Below, piece by piece: positions 43,942 to 53,036 of a stretch of DNA of 64,000 nt. The DNA is taken from NCBI GenBank assembly GCA_910587865.1, contig CAJUNX010000013.1:13804-77803 (forward strand), written 5' to 3'. The DNA is from an uncultured Roseburia sp. (GTDB lineage Bacteria > Bacillota > Clostridia > Lachnospirales > Lachnospiraceae). Made by a program: the position numbers and the translations under genes. The first letter of the stretch is position 1. Every line of letters starts with the position of its first letter. Below the pieces are notes generated by a model. The model was not told where the DNA came from. It ran no database searches and saw nothing but the letters and a program-made list of their open reading frames with translations.

Positions 43942-44649
43942 GTGGATACCAGGATATATGTTATGACACACAGGAAATTCGAGCCGCCGCAACCAGAATA
44001 TTATATTCCGCTTCATGTCGGAAAAAGCGGCAAAGAAGATCTGAATTATACCGGAGATGATACCGGAGACACGATTTCCGAGAAAAATGATACCTTTTGT
44101 GAGCTGACGGGGCTGTACTGGATCTGGAAGAACGTGCGCTGTGATGTGGCGGGGGTATGCCATTACCGCAGGTACTTTGTGCGCAGGGGATCGCAGGATG
44201 AGCCGGGCCCGCTCGGACAGAAGCTTCTGAACCGGGACAGTATCGAACGATGCCTGCAGACGTATGACATGATTGTGCCGGACAGTGGGATGACGCAGGA
44301 GGGCAGTGTGTGGAACCAGTATGCGCTGCGCCACCGGATCGCTGACTGGATGGAATGCGGGAAGATTATCCATGAGCTGTGCCCGGAATATGATCCGGCA
44401 TATCAGTGGAGTCAGAATTGTAATTTTGTCTCTCTCGGCAATATGGTGATTACCAGGAAAGAGATTCTGGATGAGTATTGTGAATGGCTGTTCCGGATTC
44501 TCTTTGAGGCGGAGCGGAGGATTGATACGAGCGGATATGACGCATATCAGCGGAGGATATTCGGATTCCTGTCGGAGAGGCTGTTTCGGGTGTGGCTGTT
44601 AAAGCAGCCGCTCCGCATCCGGGAGGAGCCGGTGCTGCTGACCGGCTGA
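43942..44649 (+). CDS. DUF4422 glycosyltransferase-type protein
   Basis: A 235-residue DUF4422 domain without the C-terminal extension of its paralogue at 29822-30877. Shared motifs: IYVMTHRKFEPPQP, GDDTGDTIS, ELTGLYWIWKNV and CHYRRYF. The start is GTG 43942 with GAGAGG close by; no better start is in frame. GT8 follows after 28 bases. Confidence 0.82.
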   Translation: MDTRIYVMTHRKFEPPQPEYYIPLHVGKSGKEDLNYTGDDTGDTISEKNDTFCELTGLYWIWKNVRCDVAGVCHYRRYFVRRGSQDEPGPLGQKLLNRDSIERCLQTYDMIVPDSGMTQEGSVWNQYALRHRIADWMECGKIIHELCPEYDPAYQWSQNCNFVSLGNMVITRKEILDEYCEWLFRILFEAERRIDTSGYDAYQRRIFGFLSERLFRVWLLKQPLRIREEPVLLTG

Positions 44650-44677
44650 ACAATTCTGCGGGCTGTCGGGAGGAAGG

Positions 44678-45652
44678 ATGGCGAAAGGTGGGACATCGAT
44701 GAAAATGAATATTGCAGTTTCAATCAATCAGGCGTTTATCCGGTATCTTTATGTGATGCTGGTGTCGCTGTTTGAAAATAACCGGCGGCAGAATCTGTGC
44801 GTCTGGCTGATGTCGGCGGATCTGACCGATGCGCAGGTTTATATCTTTGAGGAGCTGGCACAGTCCTATGGGCAGGAATTGCGGTTTATCCGCATTGGGA
44901 AGGAATTGTTCCCGAAGGATCTTCCTTTTACGGAGCAGATTACGATTGAGACATATTTCAGACTGGCGCTGCCGGATCTGCTGCCGGATGAGCTGGAACG
45001 GGTGCTGTATCTGGATGCGGATATTATTATAAACCAGCCGCTTGATGAATTTTATTTCAGGGATTTTGAGGGAAAATCGCTTTGCGTGTGCAGGGATGTG
45101 ACCGCTGCCTCCGCGGCCCACATCAGCACGTCGCCAATGTTCGCAGAACTCCGGGAGAAACCTGGATTTACCTATTTTAATGCCGGTGTCCTTCTGATGA
45201 ATTTAAAGAAGCTGCGGGAGAAGGTAACGCTGGAATATTTCGTGCAGCAGGCGCTGCGGCTGAAAGACCACCTGACCTATCATGATCAGGATCTGCTGAA
45301 TTACCTGTTCTATGGTGATGTGATATATGCGGACGAAAAGAGGTTTAATCTGATTATCAGGCCTGCGTGCAACTCGGGATTCACATACGAAGAGATAAAG
45401 GATATGGCGGCGATTCTGCATTATGCGGGCCCCAAGCCATGGCGCCATGAAGAGGTGCGCTATGAGCTTGAGCGATTTTGGTGGGAGTATGCGAAGATGA
45501 CGCCTTATTATGTGGAGCTGCTGGAGGATATTGTGCTGGGGGAGATCCATACCGGATCGCTGGATCAGCTGTACCGTGACTTAAAACAGGAAAATGACGA
45601 ACTCCGGCAGATTGTCGACAAATGTATGGCATTGCTGCAGAAGCTGTCATGA
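44678..45652 (+). CDS. GT8 family glycosyltransferase
   Basis: A paralogue of 30909-31883: MNIAVSINQAFIRYLYVML start, YLDADIIIN as the DxD region (about 110-118), YFNAGVLLMN and HYAGPKPW. Either ATG 44678 (after GGAGGAAGG, tight spacing) or ATG 44699 (after AAGGTGGG) could be the start; comparison with the paralogue favours the shorter form. Probable galactosyl- or glucosyltransferase for the flagellin glycan. Confidence 0.88.
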   Translation: MAKGGTSMKMNIAVSINQAFIRYLYVMLVSLFENNRRQNLCVWLMSADLTDAQVYIFEELAQSYGQELRFIRIGKELFPKDLPFTEQITIETYFRLALPDLLPDELERVLYLDADIIINQPLDEFYFRDFEGKSLCVCRDVTAASAAHISTSPMFAELREKPGFTYFNAGVLLMNLKKLREKVTLEYFVQQALRLKDHLTYHDQDLLNYLFYGDVIYADEKRFNLIIRPACNSGFTYEEIKDMAAILHYAGPKPWRHEEVRYELERFWWEYAKMTPYYVELLEDIVLGEIHTGSLDQLYRDLKQENDELRQIVDKCMALLQKLS

Positions 45653-45662
45653 CAGGCAGGAT

Positions 45663-45690
45663 TAAAGTATTCGTGATGAATAGCCGATAT
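45663..45690 (+). promoter_or_regulatory. Sigma-28-like promoter before the small gene at 45748
   Basis: TAAA (45663-45666), 16 bases, GCCGATAT (45683-45690). Both elements match the consensus exactly; the spacer is one base longer than at the other sites. Confidence 0.65.
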
Positions 45691-45747
45691 AATTAAAAGT
45701 GTCACATTTAATGAAAGGAAGACCAGGAAGGTCAGGGTGAGTGAATC

Positions 45748-46110
45748 ATGGAAGACAGCAGAAGAGAACAGGTGGAGGCGCTGGAGGTATTGTTGGAGTT
45801 TAACGGGCGCCTGGTGAAGAACATCGGGATTGTGATCAAGGAGCTTTCCGGCGCACGGCTGGAGGATACGGATAAGTTCATAAAAGGGATTGTGGATGCG
45901 ATGAACTGGGAGATCCAGGTTATGAACGGAACGATGGAGCTGCTGAATGAGGGGAAGGAGCGCATCAATAAGGAAGCGTTTAATCAGAGCATTCTTGCAG
46001 TCGGGGACGCGATCGCCGCGAAGGATGATGTGAAGCTGGCAGCGGCATTCGCAGAAGCGCTGATTCAGTTTGAAGGACTTGGAAAGGCTGCGGCAGAAGT
46101 AATACAGTAA
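45748..46110 (+). CDS. Small helical protein ahead of the legionaminate genes
   Basis: A 120-residue, all-helical, acidic cytoplasmic protein that I do not recognise. It is similar in style to the 93-residue protein coupled to Maf at 25793-26074, although clear residue identity cannot be judged by eye. It has its own sigma-28-like promoter and is followed by a strong hairpin with T tract, so it may be made in excess over the legionaminate enzymes. A chaperone or adaptor role in flagellin glycosylation is a guess from context. Confidence 0.7.
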   Translation: MEDSRREQVEALEVLLEFNGRLVKNIGIVIKELSGARLEDTDKFIKGIVDAMNWEIQVMNGTMELLNEGKERINKEAFNQSILAVGDAIAAKDDVKLAAAFAEALIQFEGLGKAAAEVIQ

Positions 46111-46117
46111 GGACAAG

Positions 46118-46157
46118 GCTGACTGCTATGGAGGGACATAGGGTCAGCTTTTTGTTT
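46118..46157 (+). terminator. Terminator or attenuator between the small gene and legB
   Basis: GCTGAC (46118-46123) pairs with GTCAGC (46143-46148); inside, CTATG pairs with CATAG around a GAGGGA loop. TTTTTGTTT follows. No separate promoter was found between it and legB. Confidence 0.85.
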
Positions 46158-46191
46158 ACGGATGGAATAGAATGGAGAAATTGGAACGATT

Positions 46192-47169
46192 ATGGGAAAA
46201 ATACTCGTAACCGGGGCAGACGGGTTTATCGGCTCGCATCTGACCGAGGAACTGGTAAAAAAGGGATATGAGGTAAAGGCGTTTGTTTTTTATAATTCTT
46301 TTAACACCTGGGGCTGGCTGGATACGCTTCCGCAGTCTTTGATGCGGCATGTTGAGATCTTTCAGGGGGATGTCAGAGATCCGAACGGGGTGAGGGATGC
46401 GCTGCGTGGATGCGCTGCGGTCTTTCACCTCGCTGCGCTGATTGCGATTCCGTTCAGCTATCATTCGCCGGACACTTATGTGGATACAAACATCAAAGGG
46501 ACGTTAAACGTCCTTCAGGCAGCCCGGGAGACGGGAACGAGAGTGCTGGTCACCTCCACTTCGGAGGTTTATGGGACTGCACAATATGTGCCGATTGATG
46601 AGAGGCATCCCTACCAGGGGCAGTCACCTTATTCCGCGACAAAAATAGGAGCTGACCGGCTGGCGGAGTCATTTTACCGTTCATTTGAGCTGCCGGTGAC
46701 AATCGTGCGCCCGTTTAACACATATGGGCCGAGACAGTCTGCCCGGGCGGTGATTCCGACGATTATTACACAGCTTCTGGCAGGAAAGACAGAGATAAAG
46801 CTGGGCTCACTGACACCAACGAGAGATTTCAACTATGTGAAGGATACAGCGAATGGTTTTATTTCTATCTATGAGTCGAATCAGACCGTTGGAGAAGAGA
46901 TCAATATCGCGACGCAGAAGGAGATCTCAATTGGACAGCTGGCAGAAGAACTGATTCGGCAGATTAATCCGGAGGCGCGAATCGTGTGTGAGGAACAACG
47001 GCTGCGCCCCGGGAAGAGTGAGGTGAACCGGCTGCTGGGATGCAATCGAAAGATCACAGAGTTGACGGACTGGAGGCCGCGGTATACATTTGCACAGGGA
47101 CTGGAGGAGACGATTGCATTTCTGCGAGATCATCTCGGACAATATAAGACGGATATTTACAATGTGTAA
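46192..47169 (+). CDS. legB: NAD-dependent 4,6-dehydratase LegB
   Basis: A 325-residue extended short-chain dehydrogenase: nucleotide motif GADGFIGSH (residues 7-15), STSEVYG and YSATK (147-151) as the catalytic Tyr/Lys. LegB removes water from GDP- or UDP-GlcNAc to give the 4-keto-6-deoxy sugar, the first dedicated step to legionaminic acid. The guanylyltransferase PtmE two genes downstream argues for the GDP route as in Campylobacter. It heads the cluster and lies 35 bases after a terminator. Confidence 0.92.
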   Translation: MGKILVTGADGFIGSHLTEELVKKGYEVKAFVFYNSFNTWGWLDTLPQSLMRHVEIFQGDVRDPNGVRDALRGCAAVFHLAALIAIPFSYHSPDTYVDTNIKGTLNVLQAARETGTRVLVTSTSEVYGTAQYVPIDERHPYQGQSPYSATKIGADRLAESFYRSFELPVTIVRPFNTYGPRQSARAVIPTIITQLLAGKTEIKLGSLTPTRDFNYVKDTANGFISIYESNQTVGEEINIATQKEISIGQLAEELIRQINPEARIVCEEQRLRPGKSEVNRLLGCNRKITELTDWRPRYTFAQGLEETIAFLRDHLGQYKTDIYNV

Positions 47170-47190
47170 CGGCGAAAAGGGGAAAAACAG

Positions 47191-48363
47191 ATGGAAGAAA
47201 CATTTATTCCGTTGTCTGTTCCGAATCTGAAGGGCAACGAATTAAAGTATGTGACAAAAGCGGTAGAAACGGAATGGGTGTCAACGGGCGGTCCGTATGT
47301 CGATGAATTCGAGCGTGCAGTTGCGGATTATGTGCATGCAAAAGGGGCGGTATCCTGCCAGAATGGTACGTCTGGGCTTCACACAGCGCTTCTTGTAGCG
47401 GGAGTCATGCCGGGGGATGTCGTGCTTGTGCCGGCGCTCACCTTTATTGCGGCGGTGAATCCGGTGAGCTACATCGGTGCGCGGCCGGTTTTTATGGATT
47501 GTGACGATTCACTCGGCATGGATCCGGCGAAGGTGGAGAGGTTCTGTGCGGAGGAATGTGAGACTGTAAACGGACGGCTGATTGAGAAGGTGTCCGGTAA
47601 ACAGGTGAAGGCTCTGCTGGTCGTGCATGTGTTTGGTAACATGGCGGATATGGAACGGCTGATGCAGCTTGCCGGGATGTATGGCTTGCTGGTCATTGAG
47701 GATGCGACCGAGGCGATTGGAACATATTATAAAGAAGGAATCTATGCGGGAAAACATGCAGGAACGATCGGTGATCTGGGAGTCTATTCCTTTAATGGAA
47801 ATAAGATCATCACGACAGGGGGAGGAGGGATGATTGTTTCTGATGATGAGGCATATTTAAAGCATGCAAAGCATCTTACCACCCAGGCGAAGAGTGATGA
47901 GCTGTATTACACACATGACGAGATCGGATATAATTACAGGATGACGAATCTGCAGGCAGCGCTGGGACTGGCGCAGTTAGAGCAGCTGGAAGCATTTATC
48001 ACCATAAAGAACGATAATTATGAACGTTACCGGCAGGATATCGCAGAGATTTCCGGGTTTCGACTTTTGCCTTTCCGCGAGGGAACCCGCAGTAACCGAT
48101 GGTTTTATGCGCTGTACTGTGAGGAAGACGGTTTGGATCGTGATCACGTAATCCGGGGGCTGTCGCGGCATCGGGTGCAGTCGCGGCCGATATGGGGACT
48201 GGTCTGTGATCAAAAGCCATACCTTGATGCGCGGAGATATCGGATTGAAAGAGCAGTGGATTACTGGAGGCATGTGGTTAATCTGCCGTGCAGTACCAGC
48301 CTGACGGCGGAGGAGGTCTGTCAGGTAGTAGGGCTGCTGCGGGAATTGAATGTGTCAGAATGA
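47191..48363 (+). CDS. legC: PLP aminotransferase LegC
   Basis: A 390-residue DegT/DnrJ/EryC1 family aminotransferase. The start PLSVPNLKGNELKYVTKAVE is LegC-like, the PLP lysine is K205 in FNGNKIITTGGGG, and the DATEAIG motif precedes it. LegC adds the C4 amino group to the keto sugar made by LegB. AGGGG precedes the ATG, 21 bases after legB. Confidence 0.93.
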   Translation: MEETFIPLSVPNLKGNELKYVTKAVETEWVSTGGPYVDEFERAVADYVHAKGAVSCQNGTSGLHTALLVAGVMPGDVVLVPALTFIAAVNPVSYIGARPVFMDCDDSLGMDPAKVERFCAEECETVNGRLIEKVSGKQVKALLVVHVFGNMADMERLMQLAGMYGLLVIEDATEAIGTYYKEGIYAGKHAGTIGDLGVYSFNGNKIITTGGGGMIVSDDEAYLKHAKHLTTQAKSDELYYTHDEIGYNYRMTNLQAALGLAQLEQLEAFITIKNDNYERYRQDIAEISGFRLLPFREGTRSNRWFYALYCEEDGLDRDHVIRGLSRHRVQSRPIWGLVCDQKPYLDARRYRIERAVDYWRHVVNLPCSTSLTAEEVCQVVGLLRELNVSE

Positions 48364-48438
48364 CCCCGGGGGGGCGTTTTGCAGAATGTATGGATAAAGG
48401 CAGATGAGAGATAACGCGTTTTGAAATAGGGAGGAAGA

Positions 48439-49497
48439 ATGAGCTGGGAGACGATGCTGGTAGGGGCTGACATATCGGTCTGGCAGGCGATGGAGCAGCT
48501 GAATCAGAATGCGACAAAAGTTTTATTTATCCATGAGAATGGGAAACTGCGGGCTGCGCTGTCGGATGGAGATGTGCGCAGATGGATTTTAAAAAGAGGC
48601 AGCCTGGAGGCGCCGATCAGTCAGGTTGCTAACTACCGGCCGAAATATCTGAGGGAGTGGGAGCGGAAAATGGCCGGGGAATACATGCAGCAATATGGGA
48701 TTGAGGCGGTTCCCGTTGTGGATGAAGAACAGAGAATTACGGATGTAATATTATGGAGGATAGATGGGGCAGAGGCGAAGGACAGGCAGATCGATCTTCC
48801 GGTTGTGATGATGGCAGGAGGAAAGGGAACCAGGCTGTATCCGTATACCCGGATTTTGCCGAAGCCGTTAATTCCGGTTGGAGAGCTGCCGATTGCGGAG
48901 CATATCATTCATCAGTTCCGCCGGTATGGCTGTAAGGATTTTTATCTGGTGGTCAATCATAAGAAGAATATGATTAAAGCTTATTTTAACGAGATTGAGA
49001 AGGATTATCAGATTCATTACGCGGATGAGGAGACACCCCTTGGAACAGGTGGAGGCTTAAGCCTGCTGAAAGGAAAGATTTCTTCTACGTTTATCCTCAC
49101 GAACTGCGATATTCTGATCCGGGAAGATTTTTCGAAAATATACCGGCTGCACAAGGAGAAGAAGAATCTGATTACGATGGTCTGTTCGCTGAAAAATTTT
49201 CGGATTCCGTATGGTGTAGTGGAGATTGGTGAGGACGGCGGGATTGATTCGATGAGTGAGAAACCGGTTTTTTCATTCTTTACTAACACCGGATGCTATA
49301 TTGCGGAGCCGCGTGTTATTGAAGAGCTGGAGGAAAACCGGGAGATTGGTTTTCCGGATGTCATAGCGCATTATAAGGCAATGGGAGAAAATATCGGAAT
49401 CTATCCGATTGCGGAACATGCCTGGCTGGATATGGGTGAGATGGACGAGCTGGAGAAGATGAGAAAACGCCTTGATAAAGAGGAGGCGGGTCTGTGA
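48439..49497 (+). CDS. ptmE: Glucosamine-1-phosphate guanylyltransferase PtmE (CBS + nucleotidyltransferase)
   Basis: A 352-residue protein with an N-terminal CBS-pair region (about 5-115) and a nucleotidyltransferase domain with MAGGKGTRLYPYTRILPKPL from residue 125. In Campylobacter PtmE makes GDP-glucosamine, which is acetylated and fed into the legionaminic pathway. Its presence supports a GDP-linked pathway. GGGAGGAAG precedes the ATG; the stop overlaps the next GTG start by 4 bases. Confidence 0.9.
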   Translation: MSWETMLVGADISVWQAMEQLNQNATKVLFIHENGKLRAALSDGDVRRWILKRGSLEAPISQVANYRPKYLREWERKMAGEYMQQYGIEAVPVVDEEQRITDVILWRIDGAEAKDRQIDLPVVMMAGGKGTRLYPYTRILPKPLIPVGELPIAEHIIHQFRRYGCKDFYLVVNHKKNMIKAYFNEIEKDYQIHYADEETPLGTGGGLSLLKGKISSTFILTNCDILIREDFSKIYRLHKEKKNLITMVCSLKNFRIPYGVVEIGEDGGIDSMSEKPVFSFFTNTGCYIAEPRVIEELEENREIGFPDVIAHYKAMGENIGIYPIAEHAWLDMGEMDELEKMRKRLDKEEAGL

Positions 49498-51188
49498 GTG
49501 AGAAAAAAAAGCTGGTTCTGATTGGCGGGGGCGGACATTGCAGATCCGTGCTGGATGTAGTGCTTCGATTGAATACATTTGACGAGATCGTGATCACAGA
49601 TCATAGCATTCCGGCGGGAACGCAGATTATGGGATGTGAGATCGTCGGCGGCGACGGCCTGCTGCCGCGATTATATGAGGAGGGGTTCCGGTATGCATTC
49701 ATTACGGTTGGGAGTATCGGGGATACTGTCCTGAGGCGGAAACTCTGTCAGAATGCCTTGGAAACGGGGTTCCTTTTTCCAAATATTGTTGATCCGTCCG
49801 CGGCTGTCGCGGCAGATGCAGAGCCTGGAACGGGAATTTTTGTGGGCAAGCAGGCGGTGATCAATGCCGGAGCCGTGATCGGGGATATGGCGATCATCAA
49901 TACAGGGGCGATCGTCGAGCATGATTGCCGCATCGGCGGTTTCTCGCATATTTCTGTCGGGGCAACACTCTGCGGAGGGACGTCTGTCGGCAGCGGGGTG
50001 TTTATCGGAGCCCATGCGACGGTGGTACAGGGAGTTGTGATCGGGAGAGACAGTACGATCGGTGCAGGGGCGCTGGTGCTTGGGGATGTCCCGAATGAGA
50101 CAAAGGTGGTTGGGAAGTGGAGAGCGCTGCGCAGGAGTCCTTTAGCCGCGGGTGCTTTCGAGTCAGAGGAGAAAAAAGTGAACGATATATCGAACAGGAT
50201 TCTGATCATTGCCGAAGCCGGTGTGAACCATAACGGTTCGCTGGAGCTGGCATACCGGATGGTTGACGCGGCAAAGGAAGCCGGCGCGGATATTGTGAAG
50301 TTTCAGACGGCAAAGCCCGAGCAAATGGTGTCGAAATTTGCCGGAAAAGCGGAATATCAGAAAAAGACCACTGGCGGGGAGGAAAGCCAGATTGATATGC
50401 TGCGAAGGCTTCTGCCCGGACAGGACGATTTTATCTGTTTGAAAAAATATTGTGAAACGAAAGAGATCGAATTTCTCTCGACTCCGTTTGATATCGAAAG
50501 TATTCGTTTTTTGGATGAGCTTGGATGCCGGTTTTGGAAGGTTCCATCGGGTGAGATTACCAATTATCCGTATCTGATGGAGATAGCGCGAACGAAAAAG
50601 CCAGTGGTTTTGTCGACCGGAATGGCGGATACAGATGAGATCTCCGCTGCCGTATCGCTTCTGAGGGAACATGGAGCAGGTGAGATCTGTCTGCTGCACT
50701 GTACAACGGAGTACCCGGCACCGTTTGGGGAGGTCAACTTAAGGGCGATGCAGACCATGAAAGAGAGTTTCGGCTGCAGGGTTGGCTATTCGGATCACAC
50801 ACCGGGAATTGAGATCTCGGTTGCTGCCGCAGCGCTGGGTGCTGCGGTGATCGAGAAGCATTTTACGCTGGATCGGAATATGGAGGGGCCGGATCATAAG
50901 GCGAGTCTGGAACCAGATGAGCTTGCAGCGCTGGTGCGTGCGGTTCGTCACGTAGAATCAGCGCTTGGGAATGGGATAAAACGCCCGACGGACTCCGAGA
51001 AGAAAAATATCGTGGCGGCGAGAAAAAGTATTGTAGCAAGGAGACCGATTCGAAAAGGGGAGACGCTGACGGTGGAGAATATCACGACGAAGCGTCCGGG
51101 AAACGGGATTAGTCCCATGCGGTGGAACGAAGTGATCGGAAGTAAAGCGATCCGGGACTTCGAGGAAGATGAGCTGCTGGAGGTGTGA
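49494..51188 (+). CDS. Fusion of LegH acetyltransferase and LegI legionaminic acid synthase
   Basis: Residues about 1-215 are a NeuD/LegH-type acetyltransferase: Rossmann start LVLIGGGGHCRSVLDVV and left-handed beta-helix hexapeptides (about 95-200). Residues about 232-500 are a NeuB/LegI synthase (IIAEAGVNHNGSLELAYRM, DIVKFQTAKPEQM, GYSDHTPGIE, EKHFTLDRNMEGPDH). Residues about 505-563 are the SAF/antifreeze-like domain. LegH acetylates the amino sugar and LegI condenses it with phosphoenolpyruvate, so two steps meet in one chain; LegG acts between them. In other species the genes are separate. GTG start, 4-base overlap with ptmE. Confidence 0.9.
   Translation: MSEKKKLVLIGGGGHCRSVLDVVLRLNTFDEIVITDHSIPAGTQIMGCEIVGGDGLLPRLYEEGFRYAFITVGSIGDTVLRRKLCQNALETGFLFPNIVDPSAAVAADAEPGTGIFVGKQAVINAGAVIGDMAIINTGAIVEHDCRIGGFSHISVGATLCGGTSVGSGVFIGAHATVVQGVVIGRDSTIGAGALVLGDVPNETKVVGKWRALRRSPLAAGAFESEEKKVNDISNRILIIAEAGVNHNGSLELAYRMVDAAKEAGADIVKFQTAKPEQMVSKFAGKAEYQKKTTGGEESQIDMLRRLLPGQDDFICLKKYCETKEIEFLSTPFDIESIRFLDELGCRFWKVPSGEITNYPYLMEIARTKKPVVLSTGMADTDEISAAVSLLREHGAGEICLLHCTTEYPAPFGEVNLRAMQTMKESFGCRVGYSDHTPGIEISVAAAALGAAVIEKHFTLDRNMEGPDHKASLEPDELAALVRAVRHVESALGNGIKRPTDSEKKNIVAARKSIVARRPIRKGETLTVENITTKRPGNGISPMRWNEVIGSKAIRDFEEDELLEV
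50166..50180 (+). promoter_or_regulatory. Retained ribosome site and in-frame GTG at the LegH/LegI junction
   Basis: AGAGGAG (50166-50171), six bases, then GTG (50178-50180), codon 229 of the fusion, right before the LegI domain. It could start a free LegI chain as well as the fused form. Confidence 0.55.
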
Positions 51189-51190
51189 CC

Positions 51191-52369
51191 ATGAGAAGAA
51201 CGCTTGCTGTAGTTACCGCGACAAGGGCGGAATACGGGCTGCTGACGCCTCTGATCAAAAGGATTCTGAACGACGATGAGCTTGAGCTTGAGCTGATTGT
51301 GACTGGAAGTCATTTGTCGGAAAAACAGGGATTTACCATTCGGGATATCCAAAGAGACGGTTTTCCGATCGCATATGAGATTCCGATCCTGGAAGAAGGG
51401 AATACGCCCTGTGATATTTCCCTGACGATGGCAAATGCGCTGCGGGGCTTTGCGCAGTGTTTCCGGGATGACCGGCCGGATATGGTCGTGCTGCTCGGAG
51501 ACCGCACAGAGCTGCTCGGAGTGGCGGCGGCGGCGGCAAATGAACGGATTCCAATTGCGCATATTCATGGCGGCGAAGTGACGGCAGGAGCCGTGGACGA
51601 CTGTATCCGGCATGCGCTGACCAAGATGAGTTATTTGCATTTTACGTCTGCAGACAGATATAGAAGACGGGTCATACAGCTGGGAGAGACGCCGGACAGG
51701 GTATTCTGTGTGGGAAGCCTCGGGGCAGAGAATATCCTGCATGTACCGCTGCTTGCTGAAAGTGAGCTTCGGGAGATGATCGGGGCAGGCAGAGTGCCGT
51801 ATGCGGTGGTTACGTTTCATCCGGTCACCCTGGAGGATGCATCTGCAAAACAGCAGGCAGGAGAGCTGTGCAGAGTGATGGAAGAATGCCGCGATATTTT
51901 CTTTCTGGTCACAAAAGCAAATGCGGACGCCGGAGGGGATGAGGTCAATCGTTTGTTTGAGCGGTTTGGCAGCACACATTCGAATATCCGGCTGGTCGAT
52001 TCGCTCGGAGTGGTAAGATATCTGAGTGCGGTGAAATATGCGGCGTTTGTGCTTGGAAATTCGTCAAGCGGGATTATAGAGGCTCCTGTGCTGGGGACGC
52101 CGACGGTTGATATCGGGGATCGTCAGAAGGGACGGCTTATGGCTGAAAGCGTGATCCACTGTGAACCGGAGTATCATTCTATTCTGAGTGCGGTAAAGAA
52201 AGCGGAGCGGACTCGCCATCAGGCTGTGGGAATATACGGGAATGGCAGTACCTCAGCGCAGATCACGGAGATAATTAAGAGTTTTTTTCGGGAAGACAGG
52301 ATCGACTTAAAGAAGGGGTTTTACGACAATGAGAATACTTTTTCTGATTCCGGCGCGAGGCGGGAGTAA
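51191..52369 (+). CDS. legG: Sugar-nucleotide 2-epimerase (hydrolysing) LegG
   Basis: A 392-residue NeuC/WecB-like enzyme with the typical start TLAVVTATRAEYGLLTPLI, GDRTELLGVAAAAANERIPIAH-type site split by the catalytic Asp region, HIHGGEVTAGAVDD and GNSSSGIIEAP near residues 294-304. It releases the nucleotide and inverts C2 to give the free 6-deoxy mannose-type diamino sugar for LegI. ATG 51191 is preferred, 8 bases after GGAGG; GTG 51185 is in frame but too close. The last 41 bases overlap legF, so the C-terminal residues are probably a recent extension. Confidence 0.92.
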   Translation: MRRTLAVVTATRAEYGLLTPLIKRILNDDELELELIVTGSHLSEKQGFTIRDIQRDGFPIAYEIPILEEGNTPCDISLTMANALRGFAQCFRDDRPDMVVLLGDRTELLGVAAAAANERIPIAHIHGGEVTAGAVDDCIRHALTKMSYLHFTSADRYRRRVIQLGETPDRVFCVGSLGAENILHVPLLAESELREMIGAGRVPYAVVTFHPVTLEDASAKQQAGELCRVMEECRDIFFLVTKANADAGGDEVNRLFERFGSTHSNIRLVDSLGVVRYLSAVKYAAFVLGNSSSGIIEAPVLGTPTVDIGDRQKGRLMAESVIHCEPEYHSILSAVKKAERTRHQAVGIYGNGSTSAQITEIIKSFFREDRIDLKKGFYDNENTFSDSGARRE

Positions 52370-53036
52370 AGGGATCCCGCATAAAAACATCCGGGATTTT
52401 TGCGGGAAACCGCTGATTCATTATAGTATTGATGTGGCGAGGGAGCTGGCGGATGATGCAGATATCTGCGTATCGACGGATGATACAGAGATTATAAAAG
52501 TAGCGGAGGAGGCAGGCCTGAGGGCGCCGTTTGTGCGGCCGAACGAGTTTGCCACGGACACGGCATCCTCGGAGGATGTGATTCGTCATGCGCTGGAATT
52601 TTATGAAAAAAAAGGTGTCCGATATGATTCGGTTGTTCTGCTCCAGCCGACATCGCCGCTTCGGACCGCACAGCAGGTGAGGGAGGCGATCGGGGTTTAT
52701 TCGGAGGACGTTGATATGGTCGTCGGGGTGAAACGGTCGCAGAGTGCTGTTACGCTGATGCGGGAGGAGCCGGACGGAAACCTGGTGCATGTGTTTGACC
52801 TGGCAGGGGGTGTGAGGCGGCAGGATGCTGCGGCTCTCTATGAGATCAATGGGGCATTGTATGTGATCAACTGTCATGCACTGGCTGATAAAGGAATGGG
52901 CGGCTTCACCCGGATTCGAAAATATGTGATGCCGGAGATCAGTTCCGTAGATATTGACACGGAGCTCGACTGGATGCTGGCGGAAGAGATCTGCAGGAAA
53001 ACAGCACTGCGGACGGCTGATGTGGAGAAGAGATGA
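52329..53036 (+). CDS. legF: CMP-legionaminic acid synthetase LegF
   Basis: A 235-residue NeuA-type cytidylyltransferase: FLIPARGGSKGIPHKNI (residues 5-21) binds CTP, then VLLQPTSPLRT and the C-terminal DIDTELDW motif. It activates legionaminic acid as CMP-legionaminate, the donor for Maf. Final pathway gene. Its start lies inside the end of legG, and its stop overlaps the next start (ATGA). Confidence 0.93.
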   Translation: MRILFLIPARGGSKGIPHKNIRDFCGKPLIHYSIDVARELADDADICVSTDDTEIIKVAEEAGLRAPFVRPNEFATDTASSEDVIRHALEFYEKKGVRYDSVVLLQPTSPLRTAQQVREAIGVYSEDVDMVVGVKRSQSAVTLMREEPDGNLVHVFDLAGGVRRQDAAALYEINGALYVINCHALADKGMGGFTRIRKYVMPEISSVDIDTELDWMLAEEICRKTALRTADVEKR

